A stretch of DNA of 64,000 nt from Faecalimonas umbilicata (GCF_004346095.1 NZ_SLZV01000002.1:1-64000); one strand, 5' to 3'. Numbered from the stretch's first letter, positions 1 through 8,012 are shown. Notes: generated by a model not told the origin, from the sequence alone. Made by a program: numbers and translations.

Positions 1-737
1 CTAAATATTTTGACCACACAATCTATAAGTTTGGTACAGCTAAGCTCACAAACAAACATGGGAAATATTATCTTCACATACCAGTAACTTATGATATCGA
101 AGAAAGTAATATTTCTGACATTTGTAATGTCGTAGGCATTGACAGAGGTATTAACTTCGTTGTTGCAACCTATGACAGTAATCACAAGTCTGGATTTGTT
201 AGTGGAAAAGCTATCAAGCAGAAACGTGCTAACTATTCCAAACTTCGTAAAAAACTCCAAATGCGACAAACTCCATCTTCAAGACGAAGATTAAAAGCTA
301 TTGGTCATCGAGAAAACCGTTGGATGCAAGATGTTAACCATTGTGTATCAAAGGCACTCGTTGAGAACAACCCAAAGCATACACTCTTTGTATTAGAAGA
401 TTTGTCGGGTATTCGTAATGCTACAGAGCGTGTCAAAACCAAAGACTTTTATGTTTCTGTATCGTGGTCGTTCTATGATTTAGAACAGAAACTAATTTAC
501 AAGGCTAAGCAAAATCAGTCTTCTGTAATTAAGGTAGACCCTCATTATACAAGCCAGTGTTGTCCTATTTGTGGACATACTGAAAAGGCCAACCGTAACA
601 AGAAGATACATTTGTTTACTTGTAAAAACTGTGGCTATAAGTCCAATGATGACCGTATAGGAGCGATGAATCTGTATCGTATGGGAATAAATTATCTTGT
701 TGATAGCCAAGTACCTGATACAGTTGTAACAGAGTAA
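1..737 (+). CDS. tnpB: TnpB RNA-guided endonuclease, 5' truncated by window edge
   Basis: The reading frame is open from base 3 to the stop at 735-737, so the true start lies off the window. About 244 residues are visible. They carry all three RuvC acidic motifs: GIDRGIN (Asp, visible residue 47), FVLEDLSG (Glu 132) and SNDDRIGA (Asp 216/217). A four-cysteine zinc ribbon (CPICGH and CKNCGY) lies between the last two. TnpB proteins are RNA-guided DNA nucleases, ancestral to Cas12, that help IS200/IS605 elements persist. The catalytic residues are intact, so the visible part looks active rather than decayed. The N-terminal third cannot be judged. An internal ATG at 261 is not the start, because conserved RuvC-I sequence lies upstream of it. 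Confidence 0.93.
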   Translation, partial: KYFDHTIYKFGTAKLTNKHGKYYLHIPVTYDIEESNISDICNVVGIDRGINFVVATYDSNHKSGFVSGKAIKQKRANYSKLRKKLQMRQTPSSRRRLKAIGHRENRWMQDVNHCVSKALVENNPKHTLFVLEDLSGIRNATERVKTKDFYVSVSWSFYDLEQKLIYKAKQNQSSVIKVDPHYTSQCCPICGHTEKANRNKKIHLFTCKNCGYKSNDDRIGAMNLYRMGINYLVDSQVPDTVVTE

Positions 738-885
738 ACTTTGTTACAAAGGGTGTTGTCAACCACCCTATGATGTAACGCCACTTTAGATAGCAATATC
801 TATTGGGGTTAAAGGTCGGAGACGTAAGTCGTTAGTACGACTGGGCAGTTACAAGCCCATGGCCTTTAGATCGTGGGTAGTTGAC
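738..885 (+). ncRNA. Candidate omega (reRNA) guide RNA scaffold of TnpB
   Basis: Non-coding 3' end of the element. Several hairpins follow one another: 739-751 (CTTTG/CAAAG), 751-768 (GGGTG/CACCC), AGTCGTTAGTACGACT near 827-842, GGGC/GCCC near 843-858, and 856-877. In characterised TnpB systems the guide RNA is cut from the 3' end of the tnpB transcript, and the bases just past the element end form the guide. By analogy the scaffold covers this stretch, and the guide would begin near 886 inside the response-regulator gene. The structure is seen by eye; the RNA itself is inferred. Confidence 0.6.
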
Positions 886-1556
886 ACTTTCTCCTTCAGC
901 ACATATCCGGCGCCACGAACTGTATGGATCAATTTTTCCTTGAACGGTTCGTCAATCTTTTTTCGCAAATAGCGAATGTATACATCAATCACATTAGAAC
1001 CGCCCGCATAATCATAATTCCACAAGTGCTGCTCCAATTTTTCCCGCGACAATACAATTCCTTTGTTCTGAATCATATAGCGTAGCAAGGCAAACTCCTT
1101 GCCGGACAGCTGGATTTCCTTCCCATCCCGAAATACCTGATGCGTATCTACATGAACTTCCAAACCGCCTTCTCTATAACACGAATCCTCTGATTTCTCA
1201 GGCCGCCTCAAAAGTACCCGGATCCTTGCAAGTAATTCCTCAAATGCAAATGGCTTCACGAGATAATCATTGGCACCTGCATCCAATCCCCGCACCCGGT
1301 CCTCAACACTGTCTTTTGCCGTCAAAAGAAGCACCGGGACATGTTTATTTTTCTGGCGAATTTCCCGAAGTACTGATAACCCATCCTTTTTTGGCATCAT
1401 AATATCAAGAATTACAACATCGTACTCTGCCCCTGCAAGATAATCAAGAGCCGCCTCCCCATCCATACAGGAATCGACACTGTAATGCTCTGCTATCAGC
1501 CGCTGCGCCAGAATCTTATTTAAATCTCTTTCATCCTCTGCAATCAAAATCCGCAT
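849..1556 (-). CDS. OmpR/PhoB-family response regulator with IS-derived C-terminus
   Basis: Two-component response regulator of 235 residues. Residues 1-115 form a receiver domain with the acidic pocket (Glu7/Asp8), phospho-acceptor Asp51 in VVILDIMMP, Thr79 and Lys101 in YLVKPF. Residues 130-223 form an OmpR-type winged helix ending in the usual HTVRGAGYVL. The normal end would be expected just after KEK. Instead the frame runs into the right end of the tnpB element and gains about a dozen residues (STTHDLKAMGL) and its stop codon there. The DNA-binding domain is complete, so the protein should still work. A partner histidine kinase would normally follow on this strand but is not in the window; the insertion sits exactly where the pair would be joined. 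The regulated genes are unknown. Confidence 0.9.
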   Translation of the reverse strand: MRILIAEDERDLNKILAQRLIAEHYSVDSCMDGEAALDYLAGAEYDVVILDIMMPKKDGLSVLREIRQKNKHVPVLLLTAKDSVEDRVRGLDAGANDYLVKPFAFEELLARIRVLLRRPEKSEDSCYREGGLEVHVDTHQVFRDGKEIQLSGKEFALLRYMIQNKGIVLSREKLEQHLWNYDYAGGSNVIDVYIRYLRKKIDEPFKEKLIHTVRGAGYVLKEKVSTTHDLKAMGL

Positions 1557-1591
1557 CTCGTTTTCTACCTTCTTTCTGCTTCTTTTGGTAA

Positions 1592-1620
1592 ATTATAACA
1601 CAGCTGCCTGTTTTCGTCAT
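1592..1620 (-). promoter_or_regulatory. Promoter of the response regulator
   Basis: On the minus strand ATGACG (1615-1620) is followed after 17 bases by a perfect TATAAT (1592-1597), about 35 bases before the ATG at 1556. It matches a sigma-A promoter apart from a moderate -35 box. Confidence 0.55.
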
Positions 1621-1662
1621 TTTCTTTTCCCTTACATTTTTTCTATACTCTCCACACACAAA

Positions 1663-1694
1663 AGAGGAAACAGACATCTTTGTCCATTTCCTCT
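1663..1694 (-). terminator. Rho-independent terminator of the nad operon
   Basis: The arms AGAGGAAA (1663-1670) and TTTCCTCT (1687-1694) pair perfectly, and further pairing in the loop extends the stem. Read on the minus strand the hairpin is followed by TTTTG. It lies just past the niaR stop codon and separates the nad operon from the response regulator. Confidence 0.8.
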
Positions 1695-1701
1695 CTGCTT
1701 T

Positions 1702-2214
1702 TTAAGCTGTTTCAATCAAAATTTCCTTCTGCCGCAATACCTCTTCTATCATATCCAACGTTTCTTCACTGTCTGCACTTACTTTGTGATAATGATAGTT
1801 CGAGGTGATATTTTTCAGAGGACTTGATTTTCCACTTTTGATATCACCGATGAATTCCATAACCTTCCTTCTGGAATTAATATGTAATTCTGCTTCCATA
1901 TGTCCATATACCCTATGATTGATCATTACATTTTCTACACAACCGCCCATATCTACAATCGAACAAAGCTCTTCTTCCAGCTGCTCATCCGTATGATTTA
2001 CTTTAAACACACGGCTGACTGTTGCCGGTGTCTGCAAAATATATCCTCTGTTTGTAGAAAGAATATCATAACCTGCCGCCCGGATCAACGCAATATCCTG
2101 CACGATCACCTGACGGCTCACATTGTAGAGGGCTGCCAGCTTTTTCCCAGATACCGGTGCAGTACTCTCACGGATTTCGTGAATGATCTGTTCTCTTCTC
2201 TCTGTCCCTTGCAA
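1702..2214 (-). CDS. niaR: NiaR niacin-responsive repressor of NAD synthesis
   Basis: 170-residue regulator with an N-terminal helix-turn-helix (about residues 5-60, including VSRQVIVQDIALIR) and a C-terminal 3H domain holding the conserved histidines that name the family. NiaR (YrxA) binds nicotinic acid and represses NAD synthesis and niacin uptake genes in Firmicutes. It is the last gene of the nadA-nadB-nadC cluster, 31 bases after nadC, so it would control its own operon; a matching operator is seen upstream of nadA at 5366-5385. The start codon is TTG: no ATG fits the frame, and GGAGGG stands 6 bases upstream. An intrinsic terminator follows. Confidence 0.92.
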   Translation of the reverse strand: MQGTERREQIIHEIRESTAPVSGKKLAALYNVSRQVIVQDIALIRAAGYDILSTNRGYILQTPATVSRVFKVNHTDEQLEEELCSIVDMGGCVENVMINHRVYGHMEAELHINSRRKVMEFIGDIKSGKSSPLKNITSNYHYHKVSADSEETLDMIEEVLRQKEILIETA

Positions 2215-2245
2215 CCTGTTCCCTCCATCTCCTTCTTAATTCCAC

Positions 2246-3106
2246 TTACGCATTTTCTAACGCGTGAAGATTTTTCAGGGAAATATCCAGGATTGGAGCA
2301 GAATGTGTCAATGCTCCACTGGAAATATAGTCAATTCCAAGAGAAGTCAGACGACCGATGTTTTCTTTTGTCACATTTCCGGAACATTCTGTCTCAGCAC
2401 GTCCGTCGATGATGCTTATTGCCTTCTGCATCTCTTCTGTTGACATATTGTCAAGCATAATGATATCTGCCCCAGCTTCCACTGCTTCCTTCACCATATC
2501 AAGATTTTCTACTTCCACTTCTATCTTTCGAACAAACGGAGCGTATTCTTTCGCCATTTTCACTGCCGCAGTCACACTGCCCGCCGCCCCAATATGGTTA
2601 TCTTTCAACAGCACTCCGTCAGACAAATTATAGCGGTGATTATACCCTCCTCCGACACGGACTGCATATTTCTCAAAAATTCTCATATTCGGTGTTGTTT
2701 TTCTCGTATCAAGCAATTTTGTATCTGTACCTTCTAAAAGATCGGCAACCGAACGTGTATAAGATGCAATCCCACTCATCCTCTGAAGATAATTTAACGC
2801 AACACGCTCTCCAGAAAGAAGTACACGGATATCTCCTGTCACTTTTCCCATCAACTGTCCATTTGTCACCTTGTCCCCATCTTTGCAGAAAAATGTTACT
2901 TCCGTCTCTGCATCAAGCAATTTAAATACTCTTTCAAAAATTTCCAATCCTGCAATAATCCCATCCTGCTTGCAGATCAATTCTACTTCCCCTTTTACAG
3001 CTTCTTTCATCACCGCATTGGTCGTCACATCTTCGCTTGAAATATCTTCTTTCAGCGCTTCCAGAATCAGGTGATCCACCTGAAGTGTCATTGTAATCTT
3101 ATTCAT
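2246..3106 (-). CDS. nadC: Quinolinate phosphoribosyltransferase (decarboxylating)
   Basis: 286-residue NadC. It converts quinolinate and PRPP to nicotinate mononucleotide, CO2 and pyrophosphate, the entry of de novo made pyridine into NAD. The N-terminal alpha/beta sandwich is followed by the barrel domain with the family signature RKTTPNMR (about residues 135-145) and GGGYNHRYNLSDGVLLKDNH. EVEVEN and DIIMLDNMS form the phosphate-binding part near the C-terminus. Length is normal for the family. The ATG is preceded by GGGAGGT at a good distance. It is third in the nadA-nadB-nadC-niaR operon. Confidence 0.97.
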   Translation of the reverse strand: MNKITMTLQVDHLILEALKEDISSEDVTTNAVMKEAVKGEVELICKQDGIIAGLEIFERVFKLLDAETEVTFFCKDGDKVTNGQLMGKVTGDIRVLLSGERVALNYLQRMSGIASYTRSVADLLEGTDTKLLDTRKTTPNMRIFEKYAVRVGGGYNHRYNLSDGVLLKDNHIGAAGSVTAAVKMAKEYAPFVRKIEVEVENLDMVKEAVEAGADIIMLDNMSTEEMQKAISIIDGRAETECSGNVTKENIGRLTSLGIDYISSGALTHSAPILDISLKNLHALENA

Positions 3107-3173
3107 GTTGTTTACCTCCCATATCTATTTCATATCACAACTGCTCTGATTGATTTTCTTATCTTTTGATTCT

Positions 3174-4349
3174 TTATCGATATCTTTTCTCAGATTTTCC
3201 GGAGATCTTTGTCGCTGCCCGCTTAGCAAATACAAGACTTTCCAGCAGCGAATTGCTCGCCAGTCTATTCGCCCCGTGCACACCGTTACAACTTGTCTCC
3301 CCTACTGCATAAAGATGTTCCATCGAAGTCTGGCTGTCCAGATCTACCCAGATACCTCCCATGAAGTAGTGCTGTGCAGGCACAACCGGAATACATTCTT
3401 TTGTCACATCGTATCCTTCCTCCAGACACCTCTGATAAATATTTGGAAAGTGCCCGAGGATTGTTTCTTTTGGAATATGTTCCATCGAAAGCCATACGTA
3501 ATCTGTTCCATCTTTTTCCATTTCTTCGTGGATCGCCTTTGTCACAACATCCCGCGGAAGCAATTCATTGACAAAACGCTCATGCTTCTTATTGTACAGC
3601 ACTGCCCCTTCTCCTCTCACTGACTCCGAGATCAGAAAGCGTCTTCCTGGTTTTTTCGAATACAATGTCGTCGGATGGATCTGCACATAGTCCAGATGTT
3701 CCAACCGCACTTCGTGTTTCTTTGCGATTCGGATCGCATCTCCGGTCAAATGCGGAAAGTTTGTCGAATGCTGATAAGTCCCGCCGATTCCACCACTTGC
3801 AAGAATGGTATCTGCTGCATGGATATGCAATGTCCCTTGTTCATTTTCTGCAAGAATTCCAGTACATTTGCCATCTTCCTCAAGAATATCCGTCATTGTT
3901 GTATACTCAAAGATTGTCACATTTTTCCGCTCTTTTACACGTTCCAGCAACTTACTTGTAATTTCTTTTCCGGTAATATCCTTGTGAAATAAAATACGTG
4001 GACACGAATGTGCCCCTTCTCTCGTATACTTCAAACAACCGTCTTCCTGTTCAAAATCAACTCCAAATCCAATCAGATCGTCAATAATCTCTCTGGATTT
4101 TCGTATCATCAGATCTACGGATTCCTTTCGGTTCTCATAATGCCCTGCTTTCATCGTATCTTCAAAAAAGCTCTCGTAATCCTTTTCATCTCGGAGTACG
4201 CAGATTCCTCCCTGCGCAAGAAAAGAATCACTGCTCTCCAAATCCGATTTCGTGATCAGTACGACTTGTTTCTCCTCCGGCAGCCAAAGTGTGCTGAATA
4301 AACCTCCTACTCCAGTTCCCACTACAACTATGTCTGCACTTATCTCCAT
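3174..4349 (-). CDS. nadB: L-aspartate oxidase, short form
   Basis: FAD enzyme that oxidises L-aspartate to iminoaspartate, the first step of bacterial NAD synthesis; its product feeds NadA. The N-terminus has the dinucleotide-binding VVVGTGVGG, then the FAD loop SFLAQGGIC, and near the C-terminus the conserved HGANRLASNSLLE. At 391 residues it is clearly shorter than the roughly 530 residues of E. coli or B. subtilis NadB. The FAD and capping domains are present, but the C-terminal helical domain is missing. The stop is in normal context, and nadC follows 67 bases later, so it looks like a natural short form rather than a frameshift. In anaerobes the electron acceptor is probably fumarate. 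GGAGG precedes the ATG. Confidence 0.94.
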   Translation of the reverse strand: MEISADIVVVGTGVGGLFSTLWLPEEKQVVLITKSDLESSDSFLAQGGICVLRDEKDYESFFEDTMKAGHYENRKESVDLMIRKSREIIDDLIGFGVDFEQEDGCLKYTREGAHSCPRILFHKDITGKEITSKLLERVKERKNVTIFEYTTMTDILEEDGKCTGILAENEQGTLHIHAADTILASGGIGGTYQHSTNFPHLTGDAIRIAKKHEVRLEHLDYVQIHPTTLYSKKPGRRFLISESVRGEGAVLYNKKHERFVNELLPRDVVTKAIHEEMEKDGTDYVWLSMEHIPKETILGHFPNIYQRCLEEGYDVTKECIPVVPAQHYFMGGIWVDLDSQTSMEHLYAVGETSCNGVHGANRLASNSLLESLVFAKRAATKISGKSEKRYR

Positions 4350-4401
4350 CTCTTTTTCCTCCAGTTCCTCTGTCTTTACTTTTTCCTACGTTCATTTCCT
4401 C

Positions 4402-5307
4402 TTATTTCGCGAGTTCTAACATCCGCTCCAGTGTCTTTCCTGATTCTTTACGCAGATCTTCTGTGATGTGAACTTCATTTTCACCTGTCTGCAACACATG
4501 AAGAATTTTTTCCAGTGTGATCAGCTTCATATCCGGACAAACCGGTTCCGTCTCTGCAAAATAAAATTTCTTATCTGGATTCTGCTTCTCCAATTCATAG
4601 CGCACCCCATTTTCTGTACAGACAATAAACTCTTTGCAAGAGCTTTTTGCCGCATATGCAATAATTCCGGATGTACTTCCGATATAATCCGAAATCGCAC
4701 ACACAGCCTCCGGACATTCCGGATGTGTGAGAATCTCCGCCTGCGGATGTTGCTCTTTTGCTTTCTTGATCTCCTCTAACTGCATATGCTCATGCACTGG
4801 GCAATATCCGTTATTAAATACAAATTCCTTCTCCGGCACCTGTTCTGCCACATATCTCGCCAGATTTTTATCCGGAATAAAGAAAATACGTTTATTTGGC
4901 AATGCCTTTACAATCTGCACTGCATTTGCGGAAGTTACACAGACATCCGAATGTCTCTTTAACTCTGCAGTAGAATTGATATAACATACAACTGCCAGAT
5001 CCTCATATTTTTCTCTCATCTTCTGAATGGTCTCTGCATCTGCCATATGTGCCATTGCACAATCCGCAGTCAGATCCGGCATCAGCACGGTCTTCTTTGG
5101 ATTTAATATCTTCGCGCTTTCTCCCATGAAAGAAACGCCGCAAAATACGATTGTCTGTTCTTTTAACCCAACTGCAACTTTACTTAAATAAAATGAATCA
5201 CCAATATAATCTGCAATCTCCTGTATCTCTGGATTCACATAATAATGGGCAAGGATGACTGCATTTTTCTTTTGTTTCCATTTTTTAATCTCTTCTACTA
5301 TTTTCAT
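4402..5307 (-). CDS. nadA: Quinolinate synthase
   Basis: [4Fe-4S] enzyme that condenses iminoaspartate with dihydroxyacetone phosphate to quinolinate. Visible marks are AHYYV, the repeated DYIGDS/DYIGSTS elements, and cysteines in FCGVSFMGES, HPECPEAVC and ETEPVCPDMK, which include the cluster ligands. I start it at 5307 (301 residues, MKIVEEIKK). AGGAG lies 9 bases upstream of that ATG, and the promoter at 5348-5376 would lie inside any longer reading frame. It is the first gene of the nad operon, followed 52 bases later by nadB. Repression by NiaR at the operator over its promoter is expected. Confidence 0.95.
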   Translation of the reverse strand: MKIVEEIKKWKQKKNAVILAHYYVNPEIQEIADYIGDSFYLSKVAVGLKEQTIVFCGVSFMGESAKILNPKKTVLMPDLTADCAMAHMADAETIQKMREKYEDLAVVCYINSTAELKRHSDVCVTSANAVQIVKALPNKRIFFIPDKNLARYVAEQVPEKEFVFNNGYCPVHEHMQLEEIKKAKEQHPQAEILTHPECPEAVCAISDYIGSTSGIIAYAAKSSCKEFIVCTENGVRYELEKQNPDKKFYFAETEPVCPDMKLITLEKILHVLQTGENEVHITEDLRKESGKTLERMLELAK

Positions 5308-5347
5308 TCTGTCTTCTCCTATCCTCTTCTCCACCTCAGTTCCTACC

Positions 5348-5376
5348 ATTATAGCACCGTCCTTTACAAGTGACAA
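5348..5376 (-). promoter_or_regulatory. Promoter of the nadABC-niaR operon
   Basis: On the minus strand TTGTCA (5371-5376) is followed after 17 bases by a perfect TATAAT (5348-5353). Transcription should begin near 5341, about 35 bases before the chosen nadA start. The -35 box lies inside the palindrome at 5366-5385. Confidence 0.75.
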
Positions 5377-5385
5377 GACACCTGT
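5366..5385. promoter_or_regulatory. Probable NiaR operator
   Basis: Imperfect 20-base palindrome ACAAGTGACAAGACACCTGT; the two half-sites agree as ACA-x-GTG-x-C. It covers the -35 box of the nadA promoter, the expected place for a repressor, and the operon encodes NiaR. It resembles my recollection of Firmicute NiaR boxes, but I could not compare it with a motif matrix. Confidence 0.7.
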
Positions 5386-5390
5386 TTTGA

Positions 5391-5442
5391 CAAAAATAAA
5401 TGGTCTGTACGTTATTTTCTTATCAATAATGTGCAAACCATT
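5391..5442 (-). terminator. Terminator of the dgkA-ubiB operon
   Basis: A long imperfect hairpin with outer arms AATGGT (5399-5404) and ACCATT (5437-5442) and inner pairing of TTATT with AATAA. Read on the minus strand it is followed by TATTTTTG. It lies 30 bases after the ubiB stop. Confidence 0.65.
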
Positions 5443-5472
5443 CTTTTTTAGTTGTCTCTTGCTGTATTTCCT

Positions 5473-7056
5473 CTATTTCTTTGAAAAAATATGTTTCAAA
5501 AATACATACATCACAATGAGAAATGCACTGACATACCCAAACGCACCAAGTGCCGGAATCCCCCATATTTTTGGTTTCATATTCGTCGTACAGATAATGC
5601 TGGAGCTGATCAAAAGTGCCATCACCCACAACCCCATCACAATATTTCTCACAAGTCTCCGAAGCAATCGCTCCAGTTCCCCAGATACATGAAGATCGAG
5701 ATTGATCTTTGTCTGTCCTCTCAAATTTCCCTGAATCAAATCTGCCACAAGGGAAGGTAGATCCAGCGCTTTGTGAATGGACCGGTAAAAACTTCTGCCT
5801 CCATTTTTCAATTCACTTTTCCAGTCCTTCTCTGTGAAAATTTTCCCTGCCATATGTCTGGAGGCAATCTCTACCATATTGATCTCCGGGGCAATGTCTG
5901 CCAGCACCCCCTCCATATGTGTCAGTCCACGCGCCAACATTGTCAGACCATGGGGCATGATGATCCGGTTCTCTTTCATCACTTCCATCAGATCTACCAT
6001 CACTTCTGCCACATCAATGCTGCCCATATCCGTCGTACCATATTTGGCGAGAAGTGCACTGATGTCCTCATAAAGTCTGCTCTGATCCGGCTTATCCCGA
6101 AATTCTCCAAGCGCCAAAACTGCCTCCTGAATCATTCCTACATCCCCCAGCGCAACACCTTGTACAGCCTTACCGACCAGTTTTCTGTCACGTTCAGTCA
6201 GCCGTCCCATCATCCCCATATCAATCCATACAATTTTACCACCACAAACCTTTACATTTCCAGAGTGAGGATCTGCGTGAAAGAATCCATCATCCATTAC
6301 TTGTTTGATATAATTATCGATCAGTTTTGTTCCAATTTCTTCCAGATCGTATCCATTCTCTTTTAATGCTGCTTTATCATCGATGCTCCACCCGTCAATA
6401 TGTTCCATAACAAGCACATGCTGATTTGTGTACTCCTGATAAAGTTCTGGAACTTTCACAAACAGAATCCCTTTATTTCTCCGGGCAAACTCTTCCATAT
6501 TGGAAGCCTCTGTCAGAAAATTCATCTCCTCCCTTGTCACAGCCCACAACTCATCGAGCACCATATCAAGATCTACCAGTTCTTTCAGACTCACCGGGGG
6601 AACCAGCTTCACTGCGCGGTGCAGCAATCCAATATCCCTCGCCATCTTCTCATAAATCCCTCTGCGCTGTACTTTGATCACAACTTGCTTACCGTCTTTT
6701 AAAACAGCACGGTGCACCTGAGCGATGGATGCTGAACCAAGCGGTTTCTCCTCTATGGATGCAAAAATCTCTTCCCACGGACATCCATAGGCAGACTTTA
6801 GTACTTCCTCCACCTCTGCGAAGTTCATCGGAGCTACTTCTGAGCGAAGCCTCATCAGCTCATCACAGTATCTTTTTGGTAAAATATCTGAATGCATGGA
6901 CATAATTTGTCCTAATTTAATAAAAGTAGGACCAAGATCCTCCAAAATCAAGCGAAGCTTCTCCGGTGAAATTCCTTTGGAAATCTCATGGCGATGCAAA
7001 ATTGCAGTCATTTCTTTTAATCTTGTCCTGTATTCTCTGGATTCTTCTTTGCTCAT
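5473..7056 (-). CDS. ABC1/UbiB/AarF-family atypical kinase, membrane anchored
   Basis: 527-residue protein of the UbiB (AarF/ADCK) family. It shows the KxGQ element (FIKLGQIMS, about residues 45-55), the alanine/serine-rich nucleotide loop GSASIAQVH, the ion-pair lysine in VVIKVQRRG, the catalytic HADPHSGN, and IDMG in place of DFG. Two hydrophobic segments close the C-terminus (about 470-520), as in the family. In ubiquinone users UbiB is needed for quinone synthesis. This organism probably makes no ubiquinone, and members in anaerobes are thought to act on isoprenoid or lipid metabolism. It forms an operon with dgkA and a phasin-like gene, also lipid or membrane related; its ribosome site overlaps the end of the phasin gene. 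Confidence 0.88.
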   Translation of the reverse strand: MSKEESREYRTRLKEMTAILHRHEISKGISPEKLRLILEDLGPTFIKLGQIMSMHSDILPKRYCDELMRLRSEVAPMNFAEVEEVLKSAYGCPWEEIFASIEEKPLGSASIAQVHRAVLKDGKQVVIKVQRRGIYEKMARDIGLLHRAVKLVPPVSLKELVDLDMVLDELWAVTREEMNFLTEASNMEEFARRNKGILFVKVPELYQEYTNQHVLVMEHIDGWSIDDKAALKENGYDLEEIGTKLIDNYIKQVMDDGFFHADPHSGNVKVCGGKIVWIDMGMMGRLTERDRKLVGKAVQGVALGDVGMIQEAVLALGEFRDKPDQSRLYEDISALLAKYGTTDMGSIDVAEVMVDLMEVMKENRIIMPHGLTMLARGLTHMEGVLADIAPEINMVEIASRHMAGKIFTEKDWKSELKNGGRSFYRSIHKALDLPSLVADLIQGNLRGQTKINLDLHVSGELERLLRRLVRNIVMGLWVMALLISSSIICTTNMKPKIWGIPALGAFGYVSAFLIVMYVFLKHIFSKK

Positions 7057-7064
7057 CTACAACC

Positions 7065-7400
7065 TCATTCTGCTCTGTCATCACAGTCGTCTTTCTCACC
7101 GTCACCTTCTGTAACATATAGTTTCTTTTTCAATTCTTCCAGCTGTTCCGGTGATAATTTTTCCAGCAGATCATCCACTTCTTCTGTGGAAGTCTGCTTT
7201 TCTGCTTTATGGACATTCTCCTGTACCGTCTTTTTGAGATTATGTTTTAACTCTTCATTTAACACCTTTCCCTGCTCCACAGTCAGCTCCCCTTTTTTTA
7301 CCATCTCATCCAGAAGTTCCTTTGATTTCTCTGCTGTCACTGCTGCTGCTCCGATTCCTGCCAACAATAATTTCTTTACATTTTCTCCAAGTTTCTCCAT
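7065..7400 (-). CDS. Phasin-like small coiled-coil protein
   Basis: 111-residue charged helical protein. The start (MEKLGENVKKLLLAGIGAAA) holds a short Ala/Gly-rich hydrophobic stretch. A long amphipathic helix with KSKELLDEMVKKGEL and EQGKVLNEEL follows, and then an acidic tail. This is the pattern of the PhaF-like phasin/polyhydroxyalkanoate regulator group (COG3937-like), often found next to ubiB in Firmicutes. No PHA synthase is seen, so storage granules should not be assumed; a membrane-surface partner of the UbiB kinase is an inference. GGAGG precedes the ATG by 8 bases, and ubiB starts 8 bases after the stop. Confidence 0.75.
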   Translation of the reverse strand: MEKLGENVKKLLLAGIGAAAVTAEKSKELLDEMVKKGELTVEQGKVLNEELKHNLKKTVQENVHKAEKQTSTEEVDDLLEKLSPEQLEELKKKLYVTEGDGEKDDCDDRAE

Positions 7401-7442
7401 AAAAATTTCCTCCTTATGTCTATCTTTTCCAGATACCCTGTC

Positions 7443-7814
7443 TTATCCCACAAAAAGTTGTGCCGCCTTCGGCAAAAAAATAATCACTCCTGCAAATGCT
7501 GCCATGATAGCTGCAATCAGAACTGCACCTGCCGCAGTATCTTTCGCCAGCTTTGCAAGCGGCTTTTTCTCTTCGGTCACAAGATCAACTACTGCCTCCA
7601 CCGCAGTATTTACAAGTTCCAAACCAAGAATCAGACCAAACAAAATCAGACAGATACACCACTCTGTTGCAGAAATATCAAAGAAAAATCCTGCCGCAGT
7701 CACACAGATAACTCCTAGACAATGGATCTTCATATTCCGCTCCTTCCTGATCCCGGTAAAAATGCCTTCAAACGCATACCTGAAACTTTGATACAACGGT
7801 TGTTTCTTTCCCAT
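7443..7814 (-). CDS. dgkA: DgkA-type undecaprenol/diacylglycerol kinase
   Basis: Small integral membrane kinase of 123 residues from the chosen ATG at 7814 (MGKKQPLYQ). AAGGTG lies 7 bases upstream; an extension to 7883 has no ribosome site. It shows RNMKIH, three hydrophobic helices and the metal-binding and active-site stretch LELVNTAVEAVVDLV (about residues 75-90). In Gram-positives this family mainly phosphorylates undecaprenol, recycling the carrier lipid for wall synthesis. It is the first gene of an operon with the phasin-like and UbiB genes. Confidence 0.92.
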   Translation of the reverse strand: MGKKQPLYQSFRYAFEGIFTGIRKERNMKIHCLGVICVTAAGFFFDISATEWCICLILFGLILGLELVNTAVEAVVDLVTEEKKPLAKLAKDTAAGAVLIAAIMAAFAGVIIFLPKAAQLFVG

Positions 7815-8012
7815 ATTTTCACCTTCTTTAGTCCATTTAAAAAACGATTCCCTGCGCTCCGAAAATATGATTCCAAAACACAAACAAAGCTATTTCATCT
7901 ATTTTCATATGGATATTTTATACAAATTATAACATATTTTTCTGTTAATAACGATGTTTTTTATAATTTTTTCTGTTTTTTGTTTGAAGTTTCCTAAAAC
8001 TTCTTATAACGA

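Larger units (their letters stand above)
1..885 (+). mobile_element. IS200/IS605-type element, right part
   Basis: This is the right-hand part of an IS200/IS605-family or tnpB-only element. It holds most of a tnpB gene followed by about 150 bases of strongly structured 3' end. That region ends in the hairpin at 856-877 (arms CCCATG and CGTGGG) and a GTAGTTGACA-like tail typical of these elements. The left end, and any tnpA, lie outside the window. The exact right boundary is not resolved; I place it at about 880-886, where the response-regulator reading frame begins. These elements leave no inverted repeats or target duplication, so none were expected. Confidence 0.8.
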
